In this document: positions 34,938 through 44,454 of the stretch, in pieces
How positions within the stretch are numbered: the stretch's first letter is position 1
Layout: the number at the start of each line of letters is the position of its first letter
Assembly (NCBI RefSeq): GCF_900105325.1
Contig: NZ_FNSU01000002.1
Span: 62,001-126,000 of the forward strand
Source: Pseudomonas marginalis
GTDB lineage: Bacteria; Pseudomonadota; Gammaproteobacteria; Pseudomonadales; Pseudomonadaceae
DNA: 64,000 bases
Reading direction: 5' to 3'
Notes under the pieces: generated by a model
What the model was told of the DNA's origin: nothing
The model's database searches: none
What the model saw: the letters and a program-made list of their open reading frames with translations, nothing else
Made by a program: the position numbers and the translations under genes

Positions 34938-34977
34938 TGGGGAGCGAGCTTGCTCGCGTTGGGCTGCGTAGCAGCCC
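34938..34977. repeat. REP element downstream of hemB
   Basis: GCGAGC-TT-GCTCGC is followed by a second perfect hairpin, GGGCTGC-GTA-GCAGCCC. The GGAGCGAGCTTGCTCGC core is the common Pseudomonas REP unit, seen again at 53058. It marks the boundary between normal hemB DNA and the AT-rich toxin-immunity region. Confidence 0.75.
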
Positions 34978-35324
34978 CATGCCCACGATCTACCTTAAAT
35001 ACTTCATCTGCCTGACTAACTACATTCTGTGAAGTTTGAATTGTTTGATTGGATGAAGGGGAGGTAATCGCTGGTCTGAATTTTATATATTTTTCCTGGC
35101 TTTTGAATAGAAGGCTGCGGAGGATTGAAAGTTTAGGTTGATGTTTCGTTTCAATAGTCCGTGCAGGCGGTGATTGGGTTTCCGTCTGTATCTAGTATTG
35201 TTGTTGATTTTCTTTATGTTGCATGTTCAAAAATGTGTATTTTTTATAGCTCTCTCCGATTGATTTCCGCTGGTTGAGCATTTTTTTATATGTAATTTAC
35301 GGCTGTGAGTAAGTGAACTTATGC
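34978..35324. other. AT-rich gap between hemB and the Rhs immunity gene
   Basis: About 350 bp with no supportable gene, RNA or terminator. Composition is much richer in A+T than flanking DNA, with several T-runs. Only very short open frames occur on either strand. It may be remnant DNA from earlier toxin-immunity cassettes, as is common downstream of Rhs genes, but no likeness was recognised. Confidence 0.6.
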
Positions 35325-35708
35325 TCAAACATTTGTTGGGTGAAGAAGAATGTCATTTGTTATCACTTCAACAAAGCTGGGCTTGCCGGTGATTGGCTTG
35401 TCAATTTCAATCAAAATTACTGAATCGCCGATTTTTAGTATTGAGCAACTTTGGTCTGCATCTTGGATAAGCTCGCCGATAATTTTATGAGCCCCATTCG
35501 CAGAAGCGATCTGTGGTGTTTTTACAGATGAGGACATGATGTTTTGTCCCCATGAAAATATTTCATCAAGTTCTAACTCTACATCCAGAATTTCACCAGT
35601 TTTTAACTTGGTTCCGCTCCATAAAGCTGTGGCATTTCCAAAAGGTGAGTTGAATTTTACTCTCACAGTGCCTTTGTCAGAAAAAATATCAGTTATTTGT
35701 ATCTTCAT
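35325..35708 (-). CDS. Predicted Rhs immunity protein
   Basis: The 127-residue, acidic, beta-rich soluble protein contains MKIQITDIFSDKGTVRVKF, TGEILDVELELDEIFSWG and SFVEVITNDILL. It starts 1 bp after the rhs stop, with the GAAGAAG at the rhs end as its ribosome site, so it is made directly after the toxin. Its low G+C content, small size and position are those of a cognate immunity protein that would bind the Rhs C-terminal toxin. No family name is recognised; the role is inferred from context alone. Confidence 0.65.
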   Translation of the reverse strand: MKIQITDIFSDKGTVRVKFNSPFGNATALWSGTKLKTGEILDVELELDEIFSWGQNIMSSSVKTPQIASANGAHKIIGELIQDADQSCSILKIGDSVILIEIDKPITGKPSFVEVITNDILLHPTNV

Positions 35709-35709
35709 T

Positions 35710-38700
35710 TCACTTCTTCGTCAGGGGAACGCGTACAACAGTATTGTCAACGTTCATGGTGTTGGTTTTTATCTCGAACGTCCATGTCTCCTCATGATAG
35801 TGATGCTTGCTTGGCTTGCTATTCATTTCATGGGCCCCGTAACGAATACTTCTTTTTGCGTCGCTGGAAACAATTCTGTCGCGGTCGGGCTTCCCAGTTC
35901 GTGGGTTGGTGTTTGTGTGAGGGCCAGGTCCTAGAAATTCATCCCATTTCTGAATGGTTTCTTCCGGCTTTACAGGTTTATTGGCAAAGGTCTCCTTATG
36001 GTAGCCCAGTGTAGGTGGAGAGTTGGAGCTTGTGGGACTGAGTGGGCTGCCTTCATTAACCTGTGCTTTTCCCGCTGGAACTTCAGCACTGGGGTTCGGC
36101 TTGCATTTATCCCCGCCTGGACAGGTACTCAGACCTAACGGATCCACCCACCCCATAGGGTTCGGCACGTACTGGTACGCGTTGAGCCCACCCGCCAACT
36201 TCACCGGATCAGGCGTCAGGTAACACCCAATATCCGGATTGTAGTAGCGATGGCGGTTGTAGTGCAGCCCGCTTTCCTGATCAAAGTACTGACCCTGAAA
36301 ACGTAGCGGGTTGTCGATTGTGCCTTTGTCGAGTCGGCTGATCTGGCCGTAGGCGCGGTAATGCGCGGACCAGACGATGTCGCCGTCTGGAGAGGTGAGT
36401 TCTTGCGGCGTGCCGAGGTGGTCGAGTTGGTAGTGATAGGGCTTGGTATCTATTGGGCCGAAGCCTTCCAACAGAACCAGCGGGCGAAAGCTGTCGGGTT
36501 CATAGAGATAGCTGCGATGGCGATCCGCATGGTGTTCGGCAATCAGCCTGTCGCCTTGCCAGAAAAACTCCGTGGTTAGGCCGTCAACGGTTTTGCTGAT
36601 GCGCCGCCCAAACGGGTCGTAGCGGTAACTGGCGGTTTGGCCGTTGGGTTGGGTGATGCCTATCAGCCGATGCTGGCAGTCGTAACGGTATTCGGTGACG
36701 AGTTGATGGCCTTTGCCACGCCGCTCGCGGATGAGGTTGCCGAAGGCGTCATAGTCGTAGTGGCGGTCGCCCTGGATCATCAGGCGGTTGCCGGCGACGA
36801 TGTCGGGGCCGGGGCGGTCTTGCATCAGCAGGTTGCCGGCGCGTGTGTGGCCGAAGCGTTCCTGCAGGTCTTGGGAGTGGTCGGCGCGGGTGAGGCGGCC
36901 TAGTGGGTCGTAGTGGTAGCGGTGTTCGCCTTTGCGCGTGTCGAGCAGGCGGGTGAGGTTGCCGGTTTTGTCGTAGTCGTATTGACGTTGGTAGAGGTGA
37001 TCTTGTTGCTGGGTGATTGCGTGGGCGTGCAGGCGGTGTTGGTCGTCGTAGTGGTAGTGGCTGAGGAGTTGGCCTTGTTGGCGCTGGTGTTCCTGGCCGG
37101 CTTTGAACAGATGAGACGTCAGCAGCGCGCCGTTTAATTCGACGGTGGCGAGGTGGCCGCCTTTGCCGTGGTTGAACACCAAGCGGTTGTTGTCCGGTAG
37201 GCGCAGGTGTTGAAGCTGGCCGCAGGCGTCGTAGCCGTAGCGCAAGGTGCCCCAGCCCTGGTGTTCGGCGGTGAGGCGGTTTTGGCTATCGTATTCGTAG
37301 GCGAGCGCCCAGTGGCCGTCGTCGACGCTGAGGAGGTTGCCCTGACGGTCGTAGGCATATTCAACAAGGCTGCCGTCGGGCAGGGTTTTTCTGACGAGGC
37401 GTCCGGCGTGGTCTCGCTCGTAACGGTTAACGAGCTGACTTCCATCGTCACCGTGTTCGGTCTTTTCCTGCAGGTTGCCGTTGAGGTCGTAGACGTAGGC
37501 CGTACGCTGCCCATCAAACCTGGTTTCCTGCTGGATCAGTCCGTTGGGATGATAAGCAAGTCGGTAGGTCTCGCCGACTTCGTTTTCGATCTCGGTCAGC
37601 AATAACCGCACGTTATCGTAGCGGTACTTGACCTGAGTGCCATCAGCGTTGATGCGCCGACTGATCAGGTGCAACCCGTCGGCGTATTCGTAGCGGGTGA
37701 CGTGGCCCAATTCGTCGCGTTCGGCGGTGATTTTTCCGTAGGGGTTGTAGCTGTATTCCCGACACGCCCCACCGGGCAGCACCACGCGAACCAAGCGACC
37801 CACGCTGTCCCACTGATACTGGGTCAGCGCGCCATGCTCATCCTCGCGGGCAAGCTGCCGGCCAAGATCGTCATAGCGATAACGCTTGATCCCGCCGTTG
37901 GGCAACTGCTCCTCAACCAGTTGCCCCCGCTCATTCCACACCAGCCGCTGACAACTGTGGTCCGGGTACCAAACCCCAATCAGTTGCCCGTATTTGTCAT
38001 AGCTGTAGTCGGTGACATGTCCGTCGGGATCGATCTTACGAATGACGTCGCCCTGGTCATTGCGCTCGTACTTCCAGACCGCCAGACCCCGCCTTACAAC
38101 CCGTACGAACCCGTTGTCATGCTCGTAGGTTGTTGGCTCATCATCCCCCGGAAACAACGCCACCAAACGTCCGGCTTCGTCATACTGATACGCCGTCACC
38201 GCCCCCAGCGGATCCTGCTCAACCGTCAGCCGGCCTTTAGCGTCGTAGGATTTGAAATGCTGGGCACCGTCCGGATCAATCCGCCGCACCAGCCGCGCCC
38301 GGTCGTCATGGACATACACTTCCTGACTGCCATCGGCGTTGTGCAGCGTGACACGGCCGTCGTCCCCCCAGACATACCGCGTATCCATCTGGGAAAAACT
38401 GGCCCAATGCCGAACACATCGCGCAGCCTTGCCCGCCCGTTCCCATTCCCAAAAGAAACTCGCCCCACCGGCCAGTCCACGCTCAAGAATCACGTGCTGA
38501 TCGTCGTAGCGATAAACCTCGCTTTCACCTACCGCATTGGTCGCCGAGACCAGTCGGCCAGCATCGTCATAGGCGTAGGAAACAATGCTCTGCTCAGTAA
38601 TCCAGACATACGGACCACGGTCTTCGGCCCGCTGCACCTGGTAGTCCACCGCCACGATGCGGTCCGATTCATAGCGCAGGAACAGCGCACACCCCGCACC

Positions 38701-40407
38701 GTTATCCAGCCGCTCGATACGCCCCAGAAAATCCCGAGCAATCCACAACCGGTTGTCGTACGCGTCGCTGATCGAGACCAGCACACCGTCGCGAAAGTGA
38801 TAAAACCGCGACGCCTGGGCCAGCACCAGTTCATCCGGCGACGCGCCCAAATAGATCGCGGCTTCGGCCAAACTATTGGTGATTGCTGGCCGAGCAACAG
38901 TCGGCATCGGAAACGAAGTACTGCGGTTCTCATGGTCCGTCCACACCACCGAATCGCCCGACACCGCAAGCCGATGCGCCAGCGAATGACTCCAGCCAAA
39001 CCCCAACCCGCCATCCACTTCCACCGCACTGGTGCGATACAGCCGGGTCCACTCGAACGGCAAGATCCCGTCTAAAACACCATCGGTGAGGGTGAGCAAT
39101 TCCTCCCCGGTAACCATCGACACCGGGCAGCCGTTGGTGACGGTCTTATCCGAAGGGGCCGCCGCATTCCCGTTCGGGTTCTTCCCCGAAATAGGTACAT
39201 CATCCACAGGCTCCTGGCGGACCAACACCGTCTGCTGAGTTTTCCTGCGAACCGCCGGCACCGGGTTCGAAACCACATGCTCCCCCGCCTTCAACGGCGC
39301 AACCGGTACAGCCTTGATCGCTGTCGCGGGGCCACCGAGCAGCAAAGGCTTCAGCGCTTCGGCATGCGGCTCCAACCCCGGCTTTACAAGCTGCTTGGCC
39401 AGCAACTCCAACAACTCCCGCGCGCGCTTGGATTTGATAGCGCTCAGCACTTGAGCCCCCAGCCGCGCCACCACCCCCATCGCACCCAATACACGAATCA
39501 ACAGCAGATTGATCAGGACCTCGCCAGTGATCTCACCCCACAGTTCAGTCATCTGCGGCGGTGGCAGCAGGCGCATCCAACTGACCATCGCCGACAGGTA
39601 GATAAACAACAGCGGCTCATCGCTGAGCACCAGCAAACCATTGGCAATCGTGTCGTTGCCGAGCTTCAGCAGCTCATCGAGTTCGGCCTGGGATAGGTAG
39701 GCCAACAGCTTTTCGCCGTTGGGCTTGAGGTCCGCCAGCAGGTCATACAGCTGCGTAACGTTGTCCCACACATTGAAGAGGGCTTTTCCAAGGCCGCTGA
39801 AAAACGCTGCTTCCAGCATTCGGCGCCGATCGAGGGGCTTGGCTTCGGCATAGTCTTTCCACTGATCCTGGAAAGTGCGGGTCCACTCTTCACGCAGGCG
39901 AGCCTCCAACCCCGCGATCACCGACTGATAAGACCCATACAGCGCCTTGACGTGGTCCTTGGAAACGTTGGGATAGAAGGTGATCCGGTACGGCTGGTTG
40001 CGATCACACTCGGTGATTTCGAGGAGGCCGCTGGGGCCGATGGTCTTGTGGATCGGCTCGCCCAAGGGGCCGCCATTGGGATCGACGCGCTGCAGCATCA
40101 CCGGCGTGTCGCCGATGGGCACGAAGCGCGTGCTTTGGAACATATGCACCAGCGTCAGGGTGCCATTGGCCGGGCACGTGGCGACGGTGCTGCTGGGGAT
40201 GATTGAGCGATTGATCGGTGCGACCAGCGCCACCTCATCGCCGACCTTGAAGACCTGCTCGACCTCCAGCGCCGAGAAGCGCCAGAAACTTTGCGCCCAG
40301 TCATCGAACGTATTCAGGCATTCGCGAAAGTCACGGAAGACGCTTTCAACGTCGACCGTCTTCACATCCATCGGGGTCAGGGCCAGCCTGCCGATGGCCG
40401 GGTTCAA
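35710..40407 (-). CDS. Rhs polymorphic toxin
   Basis: The 1565-residue protein has an N-terminal region of about 420 residues with helical and hydrophobic stretches (LFIYLSAMVSWMRLLPPP), a DUF6531-type segment (NGCPVSMVTGEELLTL, about 425-465), many YD repeats (about 530-1330), and the Rhs core end QYFDQESGLHYNRHRYYNPDIG to DPLGL (about 1426). The last 139 residues form a variable toxin with RSIRYGAHEMNSKPSKHHYHEETW, possibly a His/Arg-based nuclease. The likely start is TTG at 40407, with AAGGAG 7 bp upstream. No PAAR or VgrG gene is adjacent. Delivery by type VI secretion is assumed from the family. Confidence 0.85.
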   Translation of the reverse strand: MNPAIGRLALTPMDVKTVDVESVFRDFRECLNTFDDWAQSFWRFSALEVEQVFKVGDEVALVAPINRSIIPSSTVATCPANGTLTLVHMFQSTRFVPIGDTPVMLQRVDPNGGPLGEPIHKTIGPSGLLEITECDRNQPYRITFYPNVSKDHVKALYGSYQSVIAGLEARLREEWTRTFQDQWKDYAEAKPLDRRRMLEAAFFSGLGKALFNVWDNVTQLYDLLADLKPNGEKLLAYLSQAELDELLKLGNDTIANGLLVLSDEPLLFIYLSAMVSWMRLLPPPQMTELWGEITGEVLINLLLIRVLGAMGVVARLGAQVLSAIKSKRARELLELLAKQLVKPGLEPHAEALKPLLLGGPATAIKAVPVAPLKAGEHVVSNPVPAVRRKTQQTVLVRQEPVDDVPISGKNPNGNAAAPSDKTVTNGCPVSMVTGEELLTLTDGVLDGILPFEWTRLYRTSAVEVDGGLGFGWSHSLAHRLAVSGDSVVWTDHENRSTSFPMPTVARPAITNSLAEAAIYLGASPDELVLAQASRFYHFRDGVLVSISDAYDNRLWIARDFLGRIERLDNGAGCALFLRYESDRIVAVDYQVQRAEDRGPYVWITEQSIVSYAYDDAGRLVSATNAVGESEVYRYDDQHVILERGLAGGASFFWEWERAGKAARCVRHWASFSQMDTRYVWGDDGRVTLHNADGSQEVYVHDDRARLVRRIDPDGAQHFKSYDAKGRLTVEQDPLGAVTAYQYDEAGRLVALFPGDDEPTTYEHDNGFVRVVRRGLAVWKYERNDQGDVIRKIDPDGHVTDYSYDKYGQLIGVWYPDHSCQRLVWNERGQLVEEQLPNGGIKRYRYDDLGRQLAREDEHGALTQYQWDSVGRLVRVVLPGGACREYSYNPYGKITAERDELGHVTRYEYADGLHLISRRINADGTQVKYRYDNVRLLLTEIENEVGETYRLAYHPNGLIQQETRFDGQRTAYVYDLNGNLQEKTEHGDDGSQLVNRYERDHAGRLVRKTLPDGSLVEYAYDRQGNLLSVDDGHWALAYEYDSQNRLTAEHQGWGTLRYGYDACGQLQHLRLPDNNRLVFNHGKGGHLATVELNGALLTSHLFKAGQEHQRQQGQLLSHYHYDDQHRLHAHAITQQQDHLYQRQYDYDKTGNLTRLLDTRKGEHRYHYDPLGRLTRADHSQDLQERFGHTRAGNLLMQDRPGPDIVAGNRLMIQGDRHYDYDAFGNLIRERRGKGHQLVTEYRYDCQHRLIGITQPNGQTASYRYDPFGRRISKTVDGLTTEFFWQGDRLIAEHHADRHRSYLYEPDSFRPLVLLEGFGPIDTKPYHYQLDHLGTPQELTSPDGDIVWSAHYRAYGQISRLDKGTIDNPLRFQGQYFDQESGLHYNRHRYYNPDIGCYLTPDPVKLAGGLNAYQYVPNPMGWVDPLGLSTCPGGDKCKPNPSAEVPAGKAQVNEGSPLSPTSSNSPPTLGYHKETFANKPVKPEETIQKWDEFLGPGPHTNTNPRTGKPDRDRIVSSDAKRSIRYGAHEMNSKPSKHHYHEETWTFEIKTNTMNVDNTVVRVPLTKK

Positions 40408-40703
40408 GACGCCGCTCCTTCAACCAGGGCTTTAACGAAAACCACCATCTGCAATCCCTCGCACTGTGTATTCAGGCGAGGGACTTTGCAGCGGTTTTCA
40501 GGCTGGGGCTGTAGAGCTTATCTTGCCGTTACGTGGGAGCTTTCAGCGGCTATCGTCCCTTTTTGGCGACGTATCAAAAAGCCTTCAGCGCTGCGCGAAC
40601 GCCAGGTTCAACCCTGGCTGGCGAGAAGGTGAGTTGGCGAACCCGCGTTAGACTTACCGGTCCATATCCGCAACGCCTGGCCCATCGTCCTCAAGGAAGC
40701 CCC
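40408..40703. other. Divergent region between the Rhs gene and the DUF1615 lipoprotein gene
   Basis: This 296-bp stretch must hold both promoters. I see no repeat, hairpin with T-run or clear sigma-70 pair. The AAGGAG ribosome site of the TTG-started Rhs gene is at its left edge. Confidence 0.5.
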
Positions 40704-41789
40704 ATGTCCCCACGTTGCCTGATCCTCTGCCTCACCTCATTGGTGGTGCTGGCCGGCTGTTCCACGTCACGCGGCCCGCAGCAACCAGCGCGCAGCGAGG
40801 CCGAGGTGAAGGCCGAGATCGTGCGTTTGCTCCCGGCGAAGGTTCCAGACCGCAACGGCTGGGCCCAGGACATCTACACTGCCTTTGACACTCAAAAGAT
40901 CTACCCCAGTACCGAGAATATCTGTGCCGTATTGGCGGTGACCGAGCAGGAGTCCACCTATCAGGTCGACCCGCCCGTACCCAATATGGGCAAGATCGCC
41001 CAGGATGAAATCCTGCGCCGTGCCGCCAAGGTGCATGTGCCCGCTTTTGTGGTGCGCAGCGCCCTGCAGCTGCGCTCGCCCACCGGCCAGTCCTATGCCG
41101 ACCGCTTGAATGCCGCCCGCACGGAGAAGGACCTGAGTGGCATCTTCGATGACTTCATCAGCGTGGTGCCCCTGGGCAACACCCTGTTTGGCGGTTTCAA
41201 TCCGGTGCACACCGCCGGTCCCATGCAGGTCAGTATCGACTTCGCCCAGAAGCAGGCGCGGGGTTATCCCTACACGGTGGATGGCACGATTCGTCGGGAA
41301 GTCTTCACCCGGCGCGGCGGCATGTACTTCGGTATCGCCCATCTGCTCGGTTACCCGGTGAGCTATGACCAGCCGCTGTACCGCTTTGCCGACTTCAATG
41401 CGGGTTGGTACGCCAGCCGTAATGCGGCGTTCCAGGCGGCTGTCAGCCGCGCGTCGGGCACTGAGTTGGCGCTGGACGGGGATTTGATTCGCTACGGCTC
41501 ATTGCTGCCCGGCACCACCGAACTGGCGGTGCGCTCATTGGGCGCGAAGCTGGACATGCGCAATCCCAGCATTCGCAGCCAGCTGGAACAGGGCGAACAG
41601 TTGGATTTTGAAGACACCACCCTCTACAAGCGCGTGTTTGCCCTGGCCGACCAGGCCGCCGGCAAGCCGATGCCCCGTGCGATCCTGCCGGGCATCGAGC
41701 TCAAAAGCCCGAAGATCACCCGCAACCTGACCACGGCGTGGTTTGCCAAGCGCGTGGATGAGCGGTACCAGCGCTGCATGAAGCGCTGA
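40704..41789 (+). CDS. DUF1615 family lipoprotein
   Basis: The 361-residue protein has a lipoprotein signal with lipobox LAGC (MSPRCLILCLTSLVVLAGC, Cys19). The mature part contains ICAVLAVTEQESTYQVDPPVPNMGKIA, where the Glu in a lysozyme-like setting is suggestive, and GGFNPVHTAGPMQVSIDFA and FNAGWYASRNAAFQ, motifs typical of soluble lytic transglycosylase-like folds. This suggests cell-wall action in the periplasm, but the family is formally uncharacterised. It abuts the convergent DUF4349 gene with no gap. Confidence 0.8.
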   Translation: MSPRCLILCLTSLVVLAGCSTSRGPQQPARSEAEVKAEIVRLLPAKVPDRNGWAQDIYTAFDTQKIYPSTENICAVLAVTEQESTYQVDPPVPNMGKIAQDEILRRAAKVHVPAFVVRSALQLRSPTGQSYADRLNAARTEKDLSGIFDDFISVVPLGNTLFGGFNPVHTAGPMQVSIDFAQKQARGYPYTVDGTIRREVFTRRGGMYFGIAHLLGYPVSYDQPLYRFADFNAGWYASRNAAFQAAVSRASGTELALDGDLIRYGSLLPGTTELAVRSLGAKLDMRNPSIRSQLEQGEQLDFEDTTLYKRVFALADQAAGKPMPRAILPGIELKSPKITRNLTTAWFAKRVDERYQRCMKR

Positions 41790-42584
41790 TCAGCTGCGGC
41801 GCCGGACAAATTTGCGCCACAGCCACACCCACAACCACACCACCGGAAACGCCAGGATCACGAACGGCAGCACATAGCTGGCGCGTTCCAGGGCGTCTGC
41901 GGTGCCGTCCACCAGGTTAGTGCCCAGGTTGCTGAACATCCGGCTGAAGCGTGACGGTTGGTTCGCGCCGTCGGCAGAGCGGAAGTTGAGGGTGACGCGG
42001 TTGGTATCCAGGCGACGTTGCTGGCCGGCGGCAACCTGGGCGAGTTCCTGCAGTTCGTTTTCAACGCCCGCCTGCTCCTTGCTCAAGGCAATCAGGTCGC
42101 TGACGCTGATGTCCTTGCGCTTGGCCAGTTCATCGAGGCGCTGTTGCTGGGCTTGCAGGCGATCCTGGCGGCGACGTATATCGGCGACCGCGTCGGCCAG
42201 GTCTTCGGCGGTGGTGATGCGCTGGCCGAGTTTGCCGCCCTCAGCGGCCAGGGTGACCATCGGTTCGACGCCGCTAGGTGCGATCCGCAGGATGATCTCG
42301 CCGCCGTTGCTGTCTTCGGTGATGCCAAGGATATTGCACGCGCCAAACCGCGCCGATTCACAGGCCTCACGGGTGGCCTGCATGCGCGGCGCGAGCAGGG
42401 CGCCGGGCAGGGCCAGGGTCAGTTCGTGCTCATAGGCCAGTTGCGCACCGGCCCGGCCTTGTTCGCCATTGATCACCGTGGCGCGGGAGTGGTCCTTGGG
42501 TGAACAGCCGACCAGGGCCAGGCCGGCCAGCAGGATCAACAGGGGCGCGCGAAGCGATTGAAGGGGGCCGTCCGGATGGCGCAT
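41790..42584 (-). CDS. DUF4349 family lipoprotein with C-terminal membrane anchor
   Basis: The 264-residue protein has an N-terminal lipobox (LLAGLALVGC). A DUF4349 domain with ITTAEDLADAVADIRRRQDRLQAQQQRLDEL, a coiled coil of about 60 residues, follows, and then the beta segment TNRVTLNFRSAD. A C-terminal TM segment (YVLPFVILAFPVVWLWVWLW) precedes a basic RKFVRRRS tail. The pattern suggests a periplasmic coiled-coil protein held at both ends. Function is unknown. It is convergent with the DUF1615 gene. Confidence 0.78.
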   Translation of the reverse strand: MRHPDGPLQSLRAPLLILLAGLALVGCSPKDHSRATVINGEQGRAGAQLAYEHELTLALPGALLAPRMQATREACESARFGACNILGITEDSNGGEIILRIAPSGVEPMVTLAAEGGKLGQRITTAEDLADAVADIRRRQDRLQAQQQRLDELAKRKDISVSDLIALSKEQAGVENELQELAQVAAGQQRRLDTNRVTLNFRSADGANQPSRFSRMFSNLGTNLVDGTADALERASYVLPFVILAFPVVWLWVWLWRKFVRRRS

Positions 42585-42740
42585 TGCAGTTCCTTGAGAT
42601 GTGGGGGGGACATTGGCGGCGATTAAAGCGGGTCCGGCGAATTAACGCAAAGTATCGTGCAGGATTTGCAAGGCTGATGGTGATGGCTGCCGTTGGGCGT
42701 GTGGCGTACACCTCAAATTCGACCCCAAGGAAGACTCGTC

Positions 42741-43163
42741 ATGATTGCCCACGCCGTGCCCGAAGGTTTTGTCCCGCTGCCGCGCAGCAGCCCGTTGCTG
42801 GATTTGCTTGGCCCGGCGTACTGCCGAGGTGACGGCCTGCAACTGGAAATCGGCCTGCGCGCCGACAATCGCCATGCCAATGGGCGTGGAACGGTGCACG
42901 GCGGGGTGCTGGCGACCCTGGCGGATGTCGGTATGGGCTATGCCATGGCGTTTTCCAGTGAGCCGCCGTTGCCGTTGATTACGGCGAGCATGACCGTGGA
43001 TTACCTGGGGGCGGTGCAGGTGGGGGAGTGGATTACCGTGCGTTTGGAACATCACAAGCGAGGGCGGCAAATGGCGTTTGCCACGGTGAGCCTGCAGGTG
43101 GGAGAGAAGGTGGTGGCGCGGGCGAATGCGGTGTTTGCCGTGCCTCTCGCTGACAGGCAATAA
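42741..43163 (+). CDS. PaaI-family hotdog thioesterase
   Basis: The 140-residue hotdog protein contains RGTVHGGVLATLADVGMGYAMAF, with the HGG and acidic Asp pattern of PaaI-type acyl-CoA thioesterases, and ASMTVDYLGAVQVGEWITV in the second half. It hydrolyses aryl- or medium-chain acyl-CoA esters in relatives; the substrate here is not known. The start at 42741 has AAGGAAG upstream; the extension before it lacks family likeness. It is convergent with atoB, with a terminator between. Confidence 0.82.
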   Translation: MIAHAVPEGFVPLPRSSPLLDLLGPAYCRGDGLQLEIGLRADNRHANGRGTVHGGVLATLADVGMGYAMAFSSEPPLPLITASMTVDYLGAVQVGEWITVRLEHHKRGRQMAFATVSLQVGEKVVARANAVFAVPLADRQ

Positions 43164-43211
43164 AGATCTTATAGGGGAGGGACTGTGTTTGTTCAGGGAA
43201 ACCGCATAAAG

Positions 43212-43245
43212 AAAAGGCCTGGCTTTTCGTGGAGCCGGGCCTTTT
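43212..43245. terminator. Terminator between the thioesterase and atoB genes
   Basis: AAAAGGCCTGGCT pairs with AGCCGGGCCTTTT with one mismatch. T-runs on both sides allow bidirectional use for the convergent genes. Confidence 0.8.
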
Positions 43246-43261
43246 CCGTGTTGCTCGTTTA

Positions 43262-44443
43262 TCAGCTGCGTTCGAGGGCCAGGGCTACGCCCTGGCCGCC
43301 ACCGATGCACAGGGTCGCCAGGCCTTTCCTGGCATCGCGCTTGATCATTTCATGCAGCAGGGTGACCAGCACGCGGCAGCCTGAAGCGCCGATGGGGTGG
43401 CCGATGGCGATGGCGCCGCCGTTGACATTGACCTTGTCCGCATCCCACTCCAGCTCTTTGCCTACCGCCAGGGATTGCGCGGCAAAGGCTTCGTTGGCTT
43501 CGATCAGGTCCAGGTCGCCCAGGCTCCAACCGGCTTTATCCAGGCAACGGCGGGTGGCCGAGACCGGGCCGATGCCCATGATTGCCGGGTCGACACCCGC
43601 GTTGGCGTAACTGGCGATACGGGCCAATACCGGCAAGCCGAGGGCCTTGGCCTTGTCGGCACTCATCAGCAGCACCGCAGCAGCGCCGTCATTCAGGCTG
43701 GAAGCATTACCGGCGGTGACGCTGCCGTCTTTCTTGAACGCCGGCTTGAGCTTGGCCAGGGATTCGGCGGTGGTGCCGGCGCGAGGTTGCTCATCGACGG
43801 CGAAGGCAATCGGGTCGCCCTTGCGCTGGGGAATCAGGATCGGCGTGATCTCATCGACAAAACGCCCGGCCTCGATGGCGGCGGTGGCTTTCTGCTGGGA
43901 GGCGGCGGCGAAAGCATCCTGGGCTTCACGGCTGATGCCGTATTTGTCCACGAGGTTCTCGGCGGTGATGCCCATGTGATAGTCGTTGAACGCATCCCAG
44001 AGGCCGTCGGTGATCATGCTGTCGATCATCTTGGCGTGGCCCATGCGCAAGCCCGTGCGCGCAGCAGGCAGTACATAGGGTGCCAGGCTCATGTTCTCCA
44101 TGCCGCCGGCGATGATGACCTCGGCGTCACCGCAACGGATGGCCTGGGCGCCCAGGTGCAGGGCTTTCAGGCCCGAGCCGCAGACCTTGTTCAGGGTCAG
44201 GCTCGGCACGGCGTGGGGCAGGCCGGCGAGGATCGAGGCCTGGCGCGCGGGGTTCTGGCCGGAACCCGCGGTGAGTACCTGGCCGAGAATGACTTCATCG
44301 ACTTGAGCCGGGTCCAGGCCGGTCTGCTCCAGCAGGCGACGGATCACGGCGGCGCCCAGTTCCGGTGCCGGAATGCTTGCCAGCGAACCTTGAAAGCTGC
44401 CCACGGCGGTGCGGGTGGCAGCAACAATCACGACGTCTTGCAT
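43262..44443 (-). CDS. atoB: Acetyl-CoA C-acetyltransferase
   Basis: The 393-residue thiolase has nucleophile Cys88 (LNKVCGSGLKAL), the catalytic His in GGAIAIGHPIGASG and the second Cys in LCIGGGQG. Length and motifs fit a biosynthetic/degradative acetoacetyl-CoA thiolase. It is third in an operon after dhcA and dhcB, 11 bp from dhcB, and would cleave the acetoacetyl-CoA or related 3-ketoacyl-CoA they form. The ATG at 44443 has GAGGACAG upstream; an in-frame GTG five codons earlier is less likely. Confidence 0.92.
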   Translation of the reverse strand: MQDVVIVAATRTAVGSFQGSLASIPAPELGAAVIRRLLEQTGLDPAQVDEVILGQVLTAGSGQNPARQASILAGLPHAVPSLTLNKVCGSGLKALHLGAQAIRCGDAEVIIAGGMENMSLAPYVLPAARTGLRMGHAKMIDSMITDGLWDAFNDYHMGITAENLVDKYGISREAQDAFAAASQQKATAAIEAGRFVDEITPILIPQRKGDPIAFAVDEQPRAGTTAESLAKLKPAFKKDGSVTAGNASSLNDGAAAVLLMSADKAKALGLPVLARIASYANAGVDPAIMGIGPVSATRRCLDKAGWSLGDLDLIEANEAFAAQSLAVGKELEWDADKVNVNGGAIAIGHPIGASGCRVLVTLLHEMIKRDARKGLATLCIGGGQGVALALERS

Positions 44444-44454
44444 GGAATCTGTCC

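Noticed and set aside
36361..39075. Long open frames antisense to the Rhs gene
   Set aside because: They mirror the YD-repeat codon pattern on the other strand and have no domain likeness.
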